From: Natrinema sp. DC36
Lineage (GTDB): Archaea; Halobacteriota; Halobacteria; Halobacteriales; Natrialbaceae
Direction of reading: 5' to 3'
DNA length: 64,000 bases
Assembly (NCBI RefSeq): GCF_020405225.1
Contig: NZ_CP084472.1
Location: 1,736,001-1,800,000 of the forward strand
The notes beneath the pieces were generated by a model that saw only the letters and a list, made by a program, of their open reading frames with translations, was not told the origin of the DNA and ran no database searches. Positions 35,230-44,109 of this stretch are shown piece after piece (position 1 is the stretch's first letter; every line of letters begins with the position of its first letter). The position numbers and the translations under genes are program-made.

Positions 35230-36195
35230 TCAGGCCGCTTCTTCGTACTCGGAGCGCTCTCGAATGACGTCTCGAAGCTCGTCGGTGTTCCGGAATTCCG
35301 CGAGTTCGTCGCGCTCGACCAGCGCGGTGCCGTCGACGGACTCCCGTTTCGCCCGGTCGACGACGTAGACGGATTGCGTGCGCGTGACCTGGCCGATCGA
35401 ACTCATGATCCGGGCGCGTTTCTCCGCGGCCTTCGTAAATTTCGAGTGGCCGGTGAGGACGATATCGCTGTCGTCCTCGTCCTCGCTGACGGCCGTAAAC
35501 GGCGACCGTGCCGTCGGATGGACGCTGTAGCCGGCCCTCGTGAGAACGGCGACCACCTGTTCGTCGTCCGGATCCGCGTCGGGATCGTCCGGCGTCGCCT
35601 CGCTCTCGTGGACGTCGTCGGCCCCCTCGAGTACGTCGACGGGGCTCGTGAGCGGGGCGTCGAACATCTCCTCGAGCGTCATCGCGACCTCGACGGAGGC
35701 GTTCATGCCGTCCTCGTACTTCGAGACCGTCCGCCGGGAGACGCCGAGTTCGCTGGCGAGTTGGCCGAGGCTCCAGTCGCGGTCCTCGCGCTCGTCGGCC
35801 AGCAGGTTGCCGTCGATGTTGACGTAGAGGCCGCCGGGGGCGGCGTAGATCAGCGGCGGGACTTCCTCGATGAACAGGTTGTACGCCGTATCGGGACTGA
35901 AAACCGGGACGCCGTGTCGGAAGTAGACGACGTCGGGTTTCAGATCTTCGTCGCGGCTGCGCAGGCCGATGACCAGGGGCGTCGCGTTGAGGTAGGTTCC
36001 CAGGCGTCGCATCTCCTGGCCGGTCGCCCGGTTGAACGCGTCGATATTCGCGAGGATTTTGACGAGGACGAGGTCCTCACCGCGTCGGGCGGCGATATCG
36101 AAACTCTTCGGTCGAATCGCACACCGATCACTCACCATGAATCCCGCGTCCTCTAACATCGCGGTCACGTTACCGACTAGTGCGGAGCGGGACAT
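35230..36195 (-). CDS. Archaeal HTH-type transcriptional regulator (COG1395-like)
   Basis: 321 residues. The N-terminal domain, [14 protein letters not shown], carries a nuclease-like fold pattern ([14 protein letters not shown]). A central XRE/Cro helix-turn-helix [18 protein letters not shown] lies near residues 133-150. The C-terminal domain contains I-V-L-T-G-H-S. This matches the archaeal putative HTH regulator family, of unknown targets. The ATG at 36195 has a TATAAG-type box (36219-36224) about 25 nt upstream. It is divergent from tiaS. Confidence 0.82.
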   Translation of the reverse strand: MSRSALVGNVTAMLEDAGFMVSDRCAIRPKSFDIAARRGEDLVLVKILANIDAFNRATGQEMRRLGTYLNATPLVIGLRSRDEDLKPDVVYFRHGVPVFSPDTAYNLFIEEVPPLIYAAPGGLYVNIDGNLLADEREDRDWSLGQLASELGVSRRTVSKYEDGMNASVEVAMTLEEMFDAPLTSPVDVLEGADDVHESEATPDDPDADPDDEQVVAVLTRAGYSVHPTARSPFTAVSEDEDDSDIVLTGHSKFTKAAEKRARIMSSIGQVTRTQSVYVVDRAKRESVDGTALVERDELAEFRNTDELRDVIRERSEYEEAA

Positions 36196-36218
36196 ACGGG
36201 GTTGTAAGCGATTCCTCC

Positions 36219-36293
36219 TATAAGACGTTTTCCCCGGGATGTCCGTGTCCCGTGTCGCGATTGCGGGTCGTATCGGGAGTATACTTATATAGG
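36219..36293. promoter_or_regulatory. Divergent promoter region between HTH regulator and tiaS
   Basis: Two TATA-like boxes are visible. CTTATAGG (minus strand, about 36217-36224) lies 22-29 nt upstream of the HTH gene start, consistent with a leaderless transcript. TATACTTATATAGG (36281-36294) is an extended AT-rich box about 65-80 nt upstream of the tiaS ATG, leaving a short leader for that gene. Confidence 0.5.
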
Positions 36294-36359
36294 TGATTAC
36301 GCGACTGCAGCGACGGAGATCCCGAAAGGCGTTACTCGACCGGCGTGCAAGCACGGGCG

Positions 36360-37757
36360 ATGACCGTCGTCGGGATCGACGATACCGACTCGCGCGAGCG
36401 GGGCATGTGTACGACGTACGTCGCCAGGGAGATCGCCGACCGGCTCCGGAACGCCGACTCGGCGAGCGTCTCGAGGCTCCTCCTCGTCCGGCTCAACCCC
36501 GCCGTAGAGTACAAAACGCGGGGAAACGCCGCGCTCGCGATTCACACAAATTGTGACCCCGACCACGCCTTCGAGATCGCTCGCGGGCGACTCGAGGCGC
36601 GTTCCGAAACCGACGACGAGCGGACGAATCCCGGACTGGTCGTGGCGGCGCACGATCCGGACGAAACCGTTCCCGCAGACGACGTGAGTCGATTCGCGCA
36701 CGCGGCGATCCGGGACCACCTCGAAATTTCCGACGCCACGGCCCTGATCGACCGGCACGGCTATCGGTCGTGGCACGCCGGCGACGGCCGCGGGCGGATC
36801 GGCGCGCTGGCCGCGATCGGCGCGTGGACGGCACTGGGGGAGTGGACCGACGAGCACATCGCCTATCGCGAGCCCGAGCGGTGGGGGACGCCGCGCGAGG
36901 TCGACCACGAGAGCGTCTTCGCGGCGGCGGAGTGGGGCTATCCCGACGTCTGGGACACGGTCGACCGCGACGAGAACGAGACCGTCTGCGTCCCGCACAC
37001 GCCCGGCCCGATCCTGTACGGGATCCGTGGCGACGAGACGGACACGGTTCGAGCAGTGGCCGACCGAATCGAGAGCGAACCCGTCGCCGCGAGCCAGCGC
37101 TTCGTGACCAATCAGGGGACCGACGTTCACCTGCAAGACGGCGCGATCGGAGACGTCGCGGACGGCCGAGCCTACCGGCTCGAGGGGTGGGTCGCGAGCG
37201 AACCCGAAACGCGACGCGGCGGACACGTGTTCGTTACTCTGGAGTCGCCAACCGGTGACAACGGGGCCACTGACGGTGCGGCCAACGATAATGCGGCTAA
37301 CAACGGTTCGGCCAACGACAATACGACTAACGGCGGTGTGGCCACTGACGAGACGACCGGTGACGAATCGGCGAACCGACTCGCGTGCGCCGCCTTCGAG
37401 CCGACGAAGCGCTTTCGGAATCACGTTCGAGCGCTACGCGTCGGTGACCGGATTACGGCCTGCGGCGAAGTGTCCAGCGGAACGCTCAAACTCGAGAAGT
37501 TCGCCGTCCGCGACCTCGTGCGAACCGAGCGGGTCACCCCGATCTGTCCCGGCTGCGAGCGAACGATGGAGAGCGCCGGCCGGAATCAGGGCTATCGCTG
37601 CCGGGATTGCGGGACTGACGCTGCGGGGAAAGCGGAACGATCGCTCGAGCGCGACCTCGAGCCGGGGTGGTACGAGGTGCCGCCGTGTGCGCGCCGACAC
37701 GTCGCGAAGCCGCTCGTCCGCGGCGGATTCGACGCGCCGACGCATCCCGAGCGGTAG
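36360..37757 (+). CDS. tiaS: tRNA(Ile2) 2-agmatinylcytidine synthetase
   Basis: 465 residues. It starts [11 protein letters not shown] and G-M-C-T-T-Y, the TiaS signature. The middle has the ATP/kinase-like region, then an OB fold, and a C-terminal zinc ribbon (C-P-G-C near 400, C-R-D-C near 417). It attaches agmatine to C34 of tRNA-Ile so that AUA is read as isoleucine. Unusually, a low-complexity insert of about 40 residues (N/A/T/D/G) interrupts the OB fold near 300-340. A start at 36345 adds five residues; the ATG at 36360 fits the family. Confidence 0.88.
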   Translation: MTVVGIDDTDSRERGMCTTYVAREIADRLRNADSASVSRLLLVRLNPAVEYKTRGNAALAIHTNCDPDHAFEIARGRLEARSETDDERTNPGLVVAAHDPDETVPADDVSRFAHAAIRDHLEISDATALIDRHGYRSWHAGDGRGRIGALAAIGAWTALGEWTDEHIAYREPERWGTPREVDHESVFAAAEWGYPDVWDTVDRDENETVCVPHTPGPILYGIRGDETDTVRAVADRIESEPVAASQRFVTNQGTDVHLQDGAIGDVADGRAYRLEGWVASEPETRRGGHVFVTLESPTGDNGATDGAANDNAANNGSANDNTTNGGVATDETTGDESANRLACAAFEPTKRFRNHVRALRVGDRITACGEVSSGTLKLEKFAVRDLVRTERVTPICPGCERTMESAGRNQGYRCRDCGTDAAGKAERSLERDLEPGWYEVPPCARRHVAKPLVRGGFDAPTHPER

Positions 37758-37832
37758 CTCGGTCCGATTTTCGCGGGACGAGTCCGAAACGGGCTGCAGA
37801 GCATGAGACGACGGCCGCTCGAAGCCGACGGA

Positions 37833-38036
37833 TCAGCGAACACTGATTCCGTGACGGGCGAGAAAGTCGCTCGCGGCTTTGATTTCGACGGGACTGCCGA
37901 TGATTCGGCAGTGGTCCTCGCCGTCCGAGACGACGGAGACCGTGAACTCGTCGTCGAGCTGCGCTTCGAGGCCCTCGAGCGTCTCCCGGGGGAGGACGAT
38001 CTGGGTGCTGTCACGCAGCTGCGACGCGTTTGACAT
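37833..38036 (-). CDS. Small haloarchaeal protein (VNG_1110C-like)
   Basis: 67 residues: LRDSTQIVLPRETLEGLEAQ, then D-D-E-F-T-V-S-V-V-S and a closing C-R-I-I-G-S-P-V-E-I-K-A-A-S-D-F-L-A-R-H-G-I-S-V-R. It resembles a short conserved haloarchaeal family known only by a locus name. The I-I-G-S-P-V-E-I-K helix-strand pattern looks like a small KH-like nucleic-acid-binding unit, but that is inference. It converges on tiaS with 75 bp between. Confidence 0.65.
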   Translation of the reverse strand: MSNASQLRDSTQIVLPRETLEGLEAQLDDEFTVSVVSDGEDHCRIIGSPVEIKAASDFLARHGISVR

Positions 38037-38208
38037 ACGGCACTGATTCCGCGCGCGCCGCTTATGTGTGTCGAAGTCCGTTGGTATTGGTAATGGTTCC
38101 GAGTGAGGGACCTCCGTGCACGAGCCTTCGGCATGGAAGTGTAGTCCCGGTACCTGACGGTCCCGCGGTCCCCGCTCGAGTGTCGAGCCTTGGCGATCGG
38201 TACTAGTA

Positions 38209-39855
38209 TCAGCCCGTTCCGTGGACTGTCACCGTTCGCCTGTCGCTCGCGTGGGGCGATCGCACTACTATCGGGAACGTGTCGTCGTTGGTCACGGGGT
38301 AGGTTTCGTAACCGAGCGCGAGCCGCTGGGACTGGCCGGGATTGAGGCTCACGCGAAGCGTATCGACCACCTCGGGCGAGCGGCCCACGACGAGTTTGGT
38401 GTCGTGTCTCCCGGGCGCACTCCCCACGTTCTCGACGACGGCAGTCACCGAGAGCCACTCGCCGCCGGTCACCGGCGCGTTCGTCCCGGTGATCGAAACC
38501 GCGAACGTCGCCTCGTCCCGTTCCCCGCCGTCGCCGTTCCCGTCCCCGCTTCGGCCGTAGACGAGCACCGACCGTGTGGCAGTGTCATCGCCCGTTTCGA
38601 CGGAGATGGGAAACTGGTCGTCGTTCTCGACGGGATAGGTCTCGTACCCCAGCGTGACGGTCGTCGTCTCGCCAGCGCCGACGGTTACCCCCCGCGTGTC
38701 GACCGTCGTCGGGTCGTCCCCAACGACGAGTTCGACGTCGCGGCTGGCCGGTCCGTCGCCGGAGTTATCGAGCGTCGCCGTCACCTCGAGCCGTTCCCCA
38801 CCCGTCACGGGCGCGTTCGTCTCGAGGTCGGTCACCTCGAGGTGGCCGTGACTCTCGGCGTCGTCGGTCCCGATGACGGTGACGTCGGTCTCCGATGCCG
38901 CGTGGCGCGTCTCGACGCGAACGGGGAACGTCTGCGTGTTGCGCACGGTCGCCGTGGTGAACTCGAGTCGGACCGTCTCGCTGTTCCCCGCGAACACCTC
39001 GACCGTTTCGCTGTCGACGCGCGTGGGGTCGTGGCCGACGATCAGTTCGGGCGTCGCTTCGACGAACGCGTGGTAGGTGGAGTCCCCGTCGATCGCGATT
39101 TCTGCGTCGACGACGAGAACCTCACCCGAACGGACCGGCGCGTTCGTCCCGGTGATCCTCACATCGCGCACCGCGGCGATCGACGGCCCCTTGGTGCGGG
39201 CGACCGACAGGCGGCCGTCGCGACAGGCGACCCACGCCATCATCGGATAGCCGCCGATGAACCAGATCGCGTCGCGACCGGCTATCGCGTACGTGACCGT
39301 CGCCGTCGATCCCGACAGCAAAGCGCTGTCGACGTACGTCGCGTTGCGTCCTTCCTGCCAGAAGAGCCGCCGAAGTGTCCCGGATTCGTCGGCGGCGGAC
39401 GCCGTCACTTCGACGTCGTCGCGTACCGTGATCGTGGCGTCCGGTCCCGGATCGGAGGTCGCGTCGACGCTCGGTGGCGCCGGCGCGTTCTCGGTGACCT
39501 CGACCGACCAGGTGATCGTCGTTCCGTCGACGGTCACGCTGACCTCGTGCGTCCCCGACTCGTCGAACTGACCGGAGGCGGCCGGATTGCCCGTGACGTA
39601 GGTGTAACTGTAAAACGGATCGTACGGCGTGACAGCGTCCCCGTCCGGGCCGTCGACCCGCCAGTCGGCCGCCTGCGGTTCGACACCGGGGGACGCCGCG
39701 GCTTCGAATCCGATGCCGTCGCCGGGTCGGACGGCCGTCGTTCGCTCCGCCGGGACGACTCGCTCGAGGGCGCTCGTCTGCGCACCCCCGACCCTCGTCG
39801 TCGCGATAGCACCCACGCTACTCCCCACTGCCGTAACGTATTCTCGCCGTCGCAT
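38209..39855 (-). CDS. Secreted CARDB-repeat surface protein
   Basis: 548 residues. An R-R-R-E-Y signal-like start is followed by a hydrophobic G/A/S stretch. A PKD-like region (W-R-V-D-G-P-D-G-D and D-E-S-G-T-H-E-V-S-V-T-V) comes next, then at least three CARDB-type repeats. Each repeat opens with I/V-T-x-T-N-A-P-V-x-x-G-E-x-L-x-V and closes with T-V-x-L-x-Y-E-T-Y-P-V-x-N-D-D. CARDB domains are adhesion modules on the cell surface. No catalytic domain is visible and no C-terminal anchor was seen, so attachment is unclear. Confidence 0.78.
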   Translation of the reverse strand: MRRREYVTAVGSSVGAIATTRVGGAQTSALERVVPAERTTAVRPGDGIGFEAAASPGVEPQAADWRVDGPDGDAVTPYDPFYSYTYVTGNPAASGQFDESGTHEVSVTVDGTTITWSVEVTENAPAPPSVDATSDPGPDATITVRDDVEVTASAADESGTLRRLFWQEGRNATYVDSALLSGSTATVTYAIAGRDAIWFIGGYPMMAWVACRDGRLSVARTKGPSIAAVRDVRITGTNAPVRSGEVLVVDAEIAIDGDSTYHAFVEATPELIVGHDPTRVDSETVEVFAGNSETVRLEFTTATVRNTQTFPVRVETRHAASETDVTVIGTDDAESHGHLEVTDLETNAPVTGGERLEVTATLDNSGDGPASRDVELVVGDDPTTVDTRGVTVGAGETTTVTLGYETYPVENDDQFPISVETGDDTATRSVLVYGRSGDGNGDGGERDEATFAVSITGTNAPVTGGEWLSVTAVVENVGSAPGRHDTKLVVGRSPEVVDTLRVSLNPGQSQRLALGYETYPVTNDDTFPIVVRSPHASDRRTVTVHGTG

Positions 39856-40089
39856 ACGATGACAGATGCATCACAGAACGGTATAGCTAACACAACCTTG
39901 GCGAACGGAACGCAATCGAGGAAACGAGTGTTCAGTTCGACGGGACGTCCGGGGACCGTCACTGGTCCGACCGATGTGGCCGTTCGAGTCGCTCGGAGCA
40001 CGGCGGGACTCGTTCGGACGTCGTCGCCTCGCGTGCTTCAACGCGTGTCTCGAAAGGGTTTTTCGGCGCGGCCGGTTGCATACTGACAA

Positions 40090-41202
40090 ATGGGGCTCGA
40101 GGACGAAATCGAGGAAATCGAGGACGAAATAGCCAATACGCCCTACAACAAGTCGACGGAGGCCCACATCGGCCGGCTGAAGTCGAAGCTCGCGGAGAAG
40201 AAGGAGAAACTCGAGACGCAGCAGTCCGGATCGGGCGGCGGCGGCGGGTATTCCGTCGAGAAGCACGGCGACGCGACGGTCGCGCTGGTGGGGTTCCCGA
40301 GCGTCGGCAAGTCGTCGCTGCTGAACTCGCTGACCAACGCCGAGAGCGAAACCGGCTCCTACGAGTTCACGACGCTGGACGTCAACCCGGGGATGCTCAA
40401 CCACCGCGGCGCGAACATCCAGCTGCTCGACGTGCCGGGGCTGATCGAGGGCGCGGCGGCGGGCAAAGGCGGCGGTCAGCAGGTGCTGGCGGTCGTTCGT
40501 AACGCCGACCTCATCATCTACATGCTCTCGGTGTTCGAAATCGAGCAATACGACCGGCTCCAGGAGGAGCTCTACGACATCAACATCCGCGTCGATCAGG
40601 AGCCCCCGCAGGTCACGGTCCGGCCGAAAATCAAAGACGGCATCAAGATCACCTCGAGCACCGACCAGGACTTGGACGAGGACACGATCAAGCAGGTCAT
40701 CCGCGAGCACGGCTACGTCAACGCCGTCGTCAACCTGCAAGAGAACGTCTCCATCGACCGGCTGGTCGACGGACTGATGGAGAATCGGGAGTACATCCCC
40801 TCGATCACCTGCGTCAACAAGGTCGATCTGATCGATCCCGATTACAAGGAGACGGTCGACGAGGAGTTACGTCAGCGCGACTTAGACCCCGAGGAAGTGA
40901 CGTTCATCAGCGCCGAGGAGGAGAAGGGCCTCGACGTGCTCAAGGATCGGATCTGGGAGCGACTCGGTCTCATCCGCGTCTACATGGAGAAACCCGGCCG
41001 CGGCATCGACTGGGAGGAACCGCTCGTGGTCGAGCGGGGAACCACTGTCGGCGAGGCCATCGAGAAACTCGGGGGTGAGATGGAAGAGCGATTCCGCTTC
41101 GCCCGGGTCACCGGCCCCAGCGCGGCCCACGATCAACAGCAGGTGGGGAAGGATCACGTCCTCGAGGACGAGGACGTACTGAAGCTGATTCTGCGACGGT
41201 AG
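40090..41202 (+). CDS. drg: DRG/OBG-family GTP-binding protein
   Basis: 370 residues. The N-terminal coiled segment E-D-E-I-E-E-I-E-D-E-I leads to the G domain: P-loop G-F-P-S-V-G-K-S-S-L-L-N near 66-77, D-V-P-G-L near 113, and N-K-V-D-L near 240. A C-terminal TGS domain follows (R-G-T-T-V-G-E-A-I). DRG proteins are conserved in archaea and eukaryotes, bind ribosomes or polysomes and act in translation. The G-rich linker S-G-G-G-G-G-Y between residues 48 and 56 is a typical feature. Confidence 0.9.
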   Translation: MGLEDEIEEIEDEIANTPYNKSTEAHIGRLKSKLAEKKEKLETQQSGSGGGGGYSVEKHGDATVALVGFPSVGKSSLLNSLTNAESETGSYEFTTLDVNPGMLNHRGANIQLLDVPGLIEGAAAGKGGGQQVLAVVRNADLIIYMLSVFEIEQYDRLQEELYDINIRVDQEPPQVTVRPKIKDGIKITSSTDQDLDEDTIKQVIREHGYVNAVVNLQENVSIDRLVDGLMENREYIPSITCVNKVDLIDPDYKETVDEELRQRDLDPEEVTFISAEEEKGLDVLKDRIWERLGLIRVYMEKPGRGIDWEEPLVVERGTTVGEAIEKLGGEMEERFRFARVTGPSAAHDQQQVGKDHVLEDEDVLKLILRR

Positions 41203-41266
41203 TCGGTTCGGCCCCACTCATACGTATCCGTCACCGCACTCACTTCTGAAAAGGATTCGTCGGAGA

Positions 41267-41324
41267 ATAATGCAAAATAGTATACATTATCCCGAGGAAT
41301 AGAGTATATAATGCGTTACATTAT
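41267..41324. promoter_or_regulatory. Candidate operator with two ATAATG inverted repeats
   Basis: Four copies of the hexamer ATAATG or its complement CATTAT lie in an AT-rich island. They form two inverted repeats: 41267-41272/41285-41290 (12-bp spacer) and 41308-41313/41319-41324 (5-bp spacer). The island lies about 95-150 bp before nhaC and just after the drg stop, and no gene overlaps it. Confidence 0.45.
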
Positions 41325-41386
41325 CAGTTCCCGACATCTCTCCACATAAAATGATTTATTTGACAGTATTCGGATCGGAACGGTGA

Positions 41387-41394
41387 AGAATATA
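41387..41394 (+). promoter_or_regulatory. TATA box of nhaC
   Basis: GAATATAC at 41387-41394 is 25-32 nt upstream of the nhaC ATG at 41419. This spacing fits leaderless haloarchaeal transcripts. The 41267-41324 palindromes lie further upstream. Confidence 0.45.
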
Positions 41395-41418
41395 CGACGG
41401 CCCGAAGACTAGGTAGGT

Positions 41419-43134
41419 ATGGCTGAATTCGGTGCACTCTCGCTGGCTCCGCCGCTGCTCGCGATCGTCCTCGCAATCTGGACGCGGCGACCGATCCTGT
41501 CGCTGTTCCTCGGGATCTGGTCGGGCGGAGTCATCGCCACCGGAAGCATCGGCATCGGACAAACGTTCGAGTGGATCGCCGCGGCGATCGCGGACGTGTT
41601 CCACGCGAATATCCTGGTGTTCACCCTGCTGCTCGGATCGGGCGTGGCACTGATCTGGCGACTCGGCGGTGCGACCGCCGTCCGCAACTGGGCGACGAGC
41701 CGACTCGAGACCCAGCGCAAGACCGGGCTGGCGACGTGGATACTGGGAATACTCCTGTTTTTCGACGATTACGCTAACACGGCGATCGTCGGCAGTACGA
41801 TGCGCGAGATCTCGGATCAGCTGCGCATCTCCCGGGAAAAACTCTCCTACATCGTCGACTCGACAGCCGCGCCCGTCGCGACGATCGGGCTCTCGAGCTG
41901 GGTCGCGTTCCAGCTGTCGATGATCGACGACGGATACACCGCGCTCGTCGAGAGCGACGACTACGCCGTCACCGCAGCTGACACGCCGGGCGTGTTCGAG
42001 ACGTTCGTCAGTTCGGTTCCGTTCAATACGTACTCTCTGCTGGCGATCGTCATGGTGGGCGTCATCGTCGTGTCACAGCGTGATTACGGAGAGATGCTCG
42101 ACGCCGAACACCGATCGTGGCAGACAGGAAAAGTAAACCGCGACGAGGCACAGCCCCTCCAGGAAGTCGAGAAGGATCTGGGTGCGCCGATCGAGGATCG
42201 ACCGATGCTCCGGACGTTCTTCGCACCGATCGTCGTACTGGTCGCGGTCACGCTCTCCGGGGCGTTCTGGACCGGCTATCAGTCGTGGCTCGACGAGCAG
42301 GCTGAGGCGGGCGCGACGACGTCGCTCGAGACCGCTCTCGGCAACGACAGCGTCGTACAGGTGCTGGTCGACGTCGTCGGCGCGGGCGACTTCGCCGCCG
42401 CGCTCGTCTGGGGCTCGTTCGCGATGGTCGCGACCCTGATCCTCATCGGTCTGGCCTACGACCTCTTCGATCTGGATGACGGTGTCGACACGATTCTCGA
42501 GGGATTCAATCTCATGCTGACCGCGGTGACGATCCTGGTCCTCGCCTGGTCGATCAGTGCGGTCGCGGAGGAACTCGGCACTGGAAACTACGTCGCCGGC
42601 GTCGCGGAAGGGGTCGTTTCGCCGGCCATTCTCCCGATCGTCGTGTTGCTCGTGTCGGCGTTCGTCGCGTTCACCATGGGCTCGTCGTGGGCGACGATGG
42701 GCATCGTCACACCGATCTCGATCCGCGTCGCCTACGAACTCACCGGCACGTTCGAACTCATGCCGGTGATGGTCGGGGCGGTGTTTTCGGGCGCGATCTT
42801 CGGGGACCACTCGTCACCGATTTCCGACACCTCGGTCCTCTCGGCGACGTTTACCGGGGCCGATCTCATCGATCACATCCGTACGCAGCTCTACTACGCC
42901 GGAACCGTCCTGTTCGTCGTGATCGTCTGTTACGCGCTCTACGGCTTCTTCGGTGTTCCGTGGATGGTCTTCCTCCCCCTCGGAGTCATCCTACTGATCG
43001 GACTCGTCTACGGGCTTTCGGAGATCGATGCCCAGCGCAAAGGCCTTGCTCCCAAGGCCTCCTCGGCCGACGTCGACCGCACCGGTCGAGAGCCCGAGGC
43101 CGAACCCGGATCCACCCCGGAAGACCTCGACTAG
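41419..43134 (+). CDS. nhaC: NhaC-family Na+/H+ antiporter
   Basis: 571 residues with about 11-12 membrane segments. Features include W-I-L-G-I-L-L-F-F-D-D-Y-A-N-T near 110-125, a repeated half, and the conserved G-D-H-S-S-P-I-S-D-T-S-V-L-S near 460-475. The last is the second Na+-site motif typical of NhaC transporters. A hydrophilic tail ends in P-E-A-E-P-G-S. It exports sodium using the proton gradient, or the reverse in alkaliphiles. It is a single gene with a clear promoter region and possible operator. Confidence 0.88.
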   Translation: MAEFGALSLAPPLLAIVLAIWTRRPILSLFLGIWSGGVIATGSIGIGQTFEWIAAAIADVFHANILVFTLLLGSGVALIWRLGGATAVRNWATSRLETQRKTGLATWILGILLFFDDYANTAIVGSTMREISDQLRISREKLSYIVDSTAAPVATIGLSSWVAFQLSMIDDGYTALVESDDYAVTAADTPGVFETFVSSVPFNTYSLLAIVMVGVIVVSQRDYGEMLDAEHRSWQTGKVNRDEAQPLQEVEKDLGAPIEDRPMLRTFFAPIVVLVAVTLSGAFWTGYQSWLDEQAEAGATTSLETALGNDSVVQVLVDVVGAGDFAAALVWGSFAMVATLILIGLAYDLFDLDDGVDTILEGFNLMLTAVTILVLAWSISAVAEELGTGNYVAGVAEGVVSPAILPIVVLLVSAFVAFTMGSSWATMGIVTPISIRVAYELTGTFELMPVMVGAVFSGAIFGDHSSPISDTSVLSATFTGADLIDHIRTQLYYAGTVLFVVIVCYALYGFFGVPWMVFLPLGVILLIGLVYGLSEIDAQRKGLAPKASSADVDRTGREPEAEPGSTPEDLD

Positions 43135-43182
43135 ACCGCCGCCTTCGCCATATTTTTGCCGTCCGCAAGTCAGTGGTAGCAT

Positions 43183-43971
43183 ATGGACGGAACGCTCGAT
43201 CACACGATGATTCGCGTCGCTGACCTCGAGGAATCGCTCGAGTGGTACCGGACCCATCTCGAGTACGAGGAGAAGGACCGCTTCGAGGGCGACGACTTCA
43301 CCATCGTCTACCTCGGGCCGGAAGCGATGCACGAGGACGGGGCGATGCTCGAGATTACCCACAACGAGGGCGAGGAGCCCGAGGTCGGTGATGCCTGGGG
43401 CCACATCGCGGTCCGGGTTCCGGAGGGCGAACTCGAGGACTACTACCAGCAATTGATGGACGAGGGCGTCGAGGACTACCGCGATCCCGAGTCCTGTGGC
43501 GGCCGGTACGCGTTCGTGAAAGACCCCGACGGCCACGAGATCGAGATCGTCCAGCGCGATCAGGGCGCGCTGTGGTCGCTCGATCACACCATGATCCGCG
43601 TCGAGGACGCCGACGAGGCGCTTGGCTTCTGGACGCGCAAGTTCGAGTACGACGAGGTCGGCCGCTGGGAATCCGACACCTTCGCGAACTACTTCGTCGA
43701 ACCCGAAGACGCCGCCCCTGAGGCGATGTCCGTCGAACTCACCTACAACTACGACGGCCGCAGCTACGAGATGGGCGACGCCTGGGGCCACCTCTGTCTC
43801 CGCATCGACGACCTCGCCGAGGACTGGGATCGGCTCATGACACGGGAGGCCGCGGACTACCGCGATCCCGAGAGCTGTGATAACATGTACGCGTTCACGA
43901 CGGACCAGGACGGCCACGAGATCGAACTCATCGAGCGCGACCTCGAGGCCGACTCGCTGTTCCCGTTCTAG
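43183..43971 (+). CDS. Two-domain VOC (glyoxalase-fold) protein
   Basis: 262 residues made of two homologous VOC modules. Each begins with L-D-H-T-M-I-R-V, carries a metal histidine in W-G-H and closes with D-G-H-E-I-E. The ligand pattern H/E/H/E is kept in both halves, so two metal sites may be formed. Glyoxalase I is one possibility; dioxygenase-type VOC members are another. TATTTTTGCC at 43149-43158 lies about 25-34 nt upstream of the ATG at 43183. Confidence 0.8.
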   Translation: MDGTLDHTMIRVADLEESLEWYRTHLEYEEKDRFEGDDFTIVYLGPEAMHEDGAMLEITHNEGEEPEVGDAWGHIAVRVPEGELEDYYQQLMDEGVEDYRDPESCGGRYAFVKDPDGHEIEIVQRDQGALWSLDHTMIRVEDADEALGFWTRKFEYDEVGRWESDTFANYFVEPEDAAPEAMSVELTYNYDGRSYEMGDAWGHLCLRIDDLAEDWDRLMTREAADYRDPESCDNMYAFTTDQDGHEIELIERDLEADSLFPF

Positions 43972-44109
43972 ACGGGATTCTCGTTCTCCGCTCGCTTGCG
44001 CCATCGATCGGTTGTCACTCGACTGCCCATCGATCCTCTCGATCGATTCGACGGCCCCACAGGAGTTGTGGTCAGCAGTAAAACGCACGTCTCGAGCGGC
44101 CCCACCGAG

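Noticed and set aside
38221-40086. 621-codon plus-strand frame opposite the CARDB protein
   Set aside because: Antisense shadow; runs beyond the real gene into the promoter region without any protein signature.
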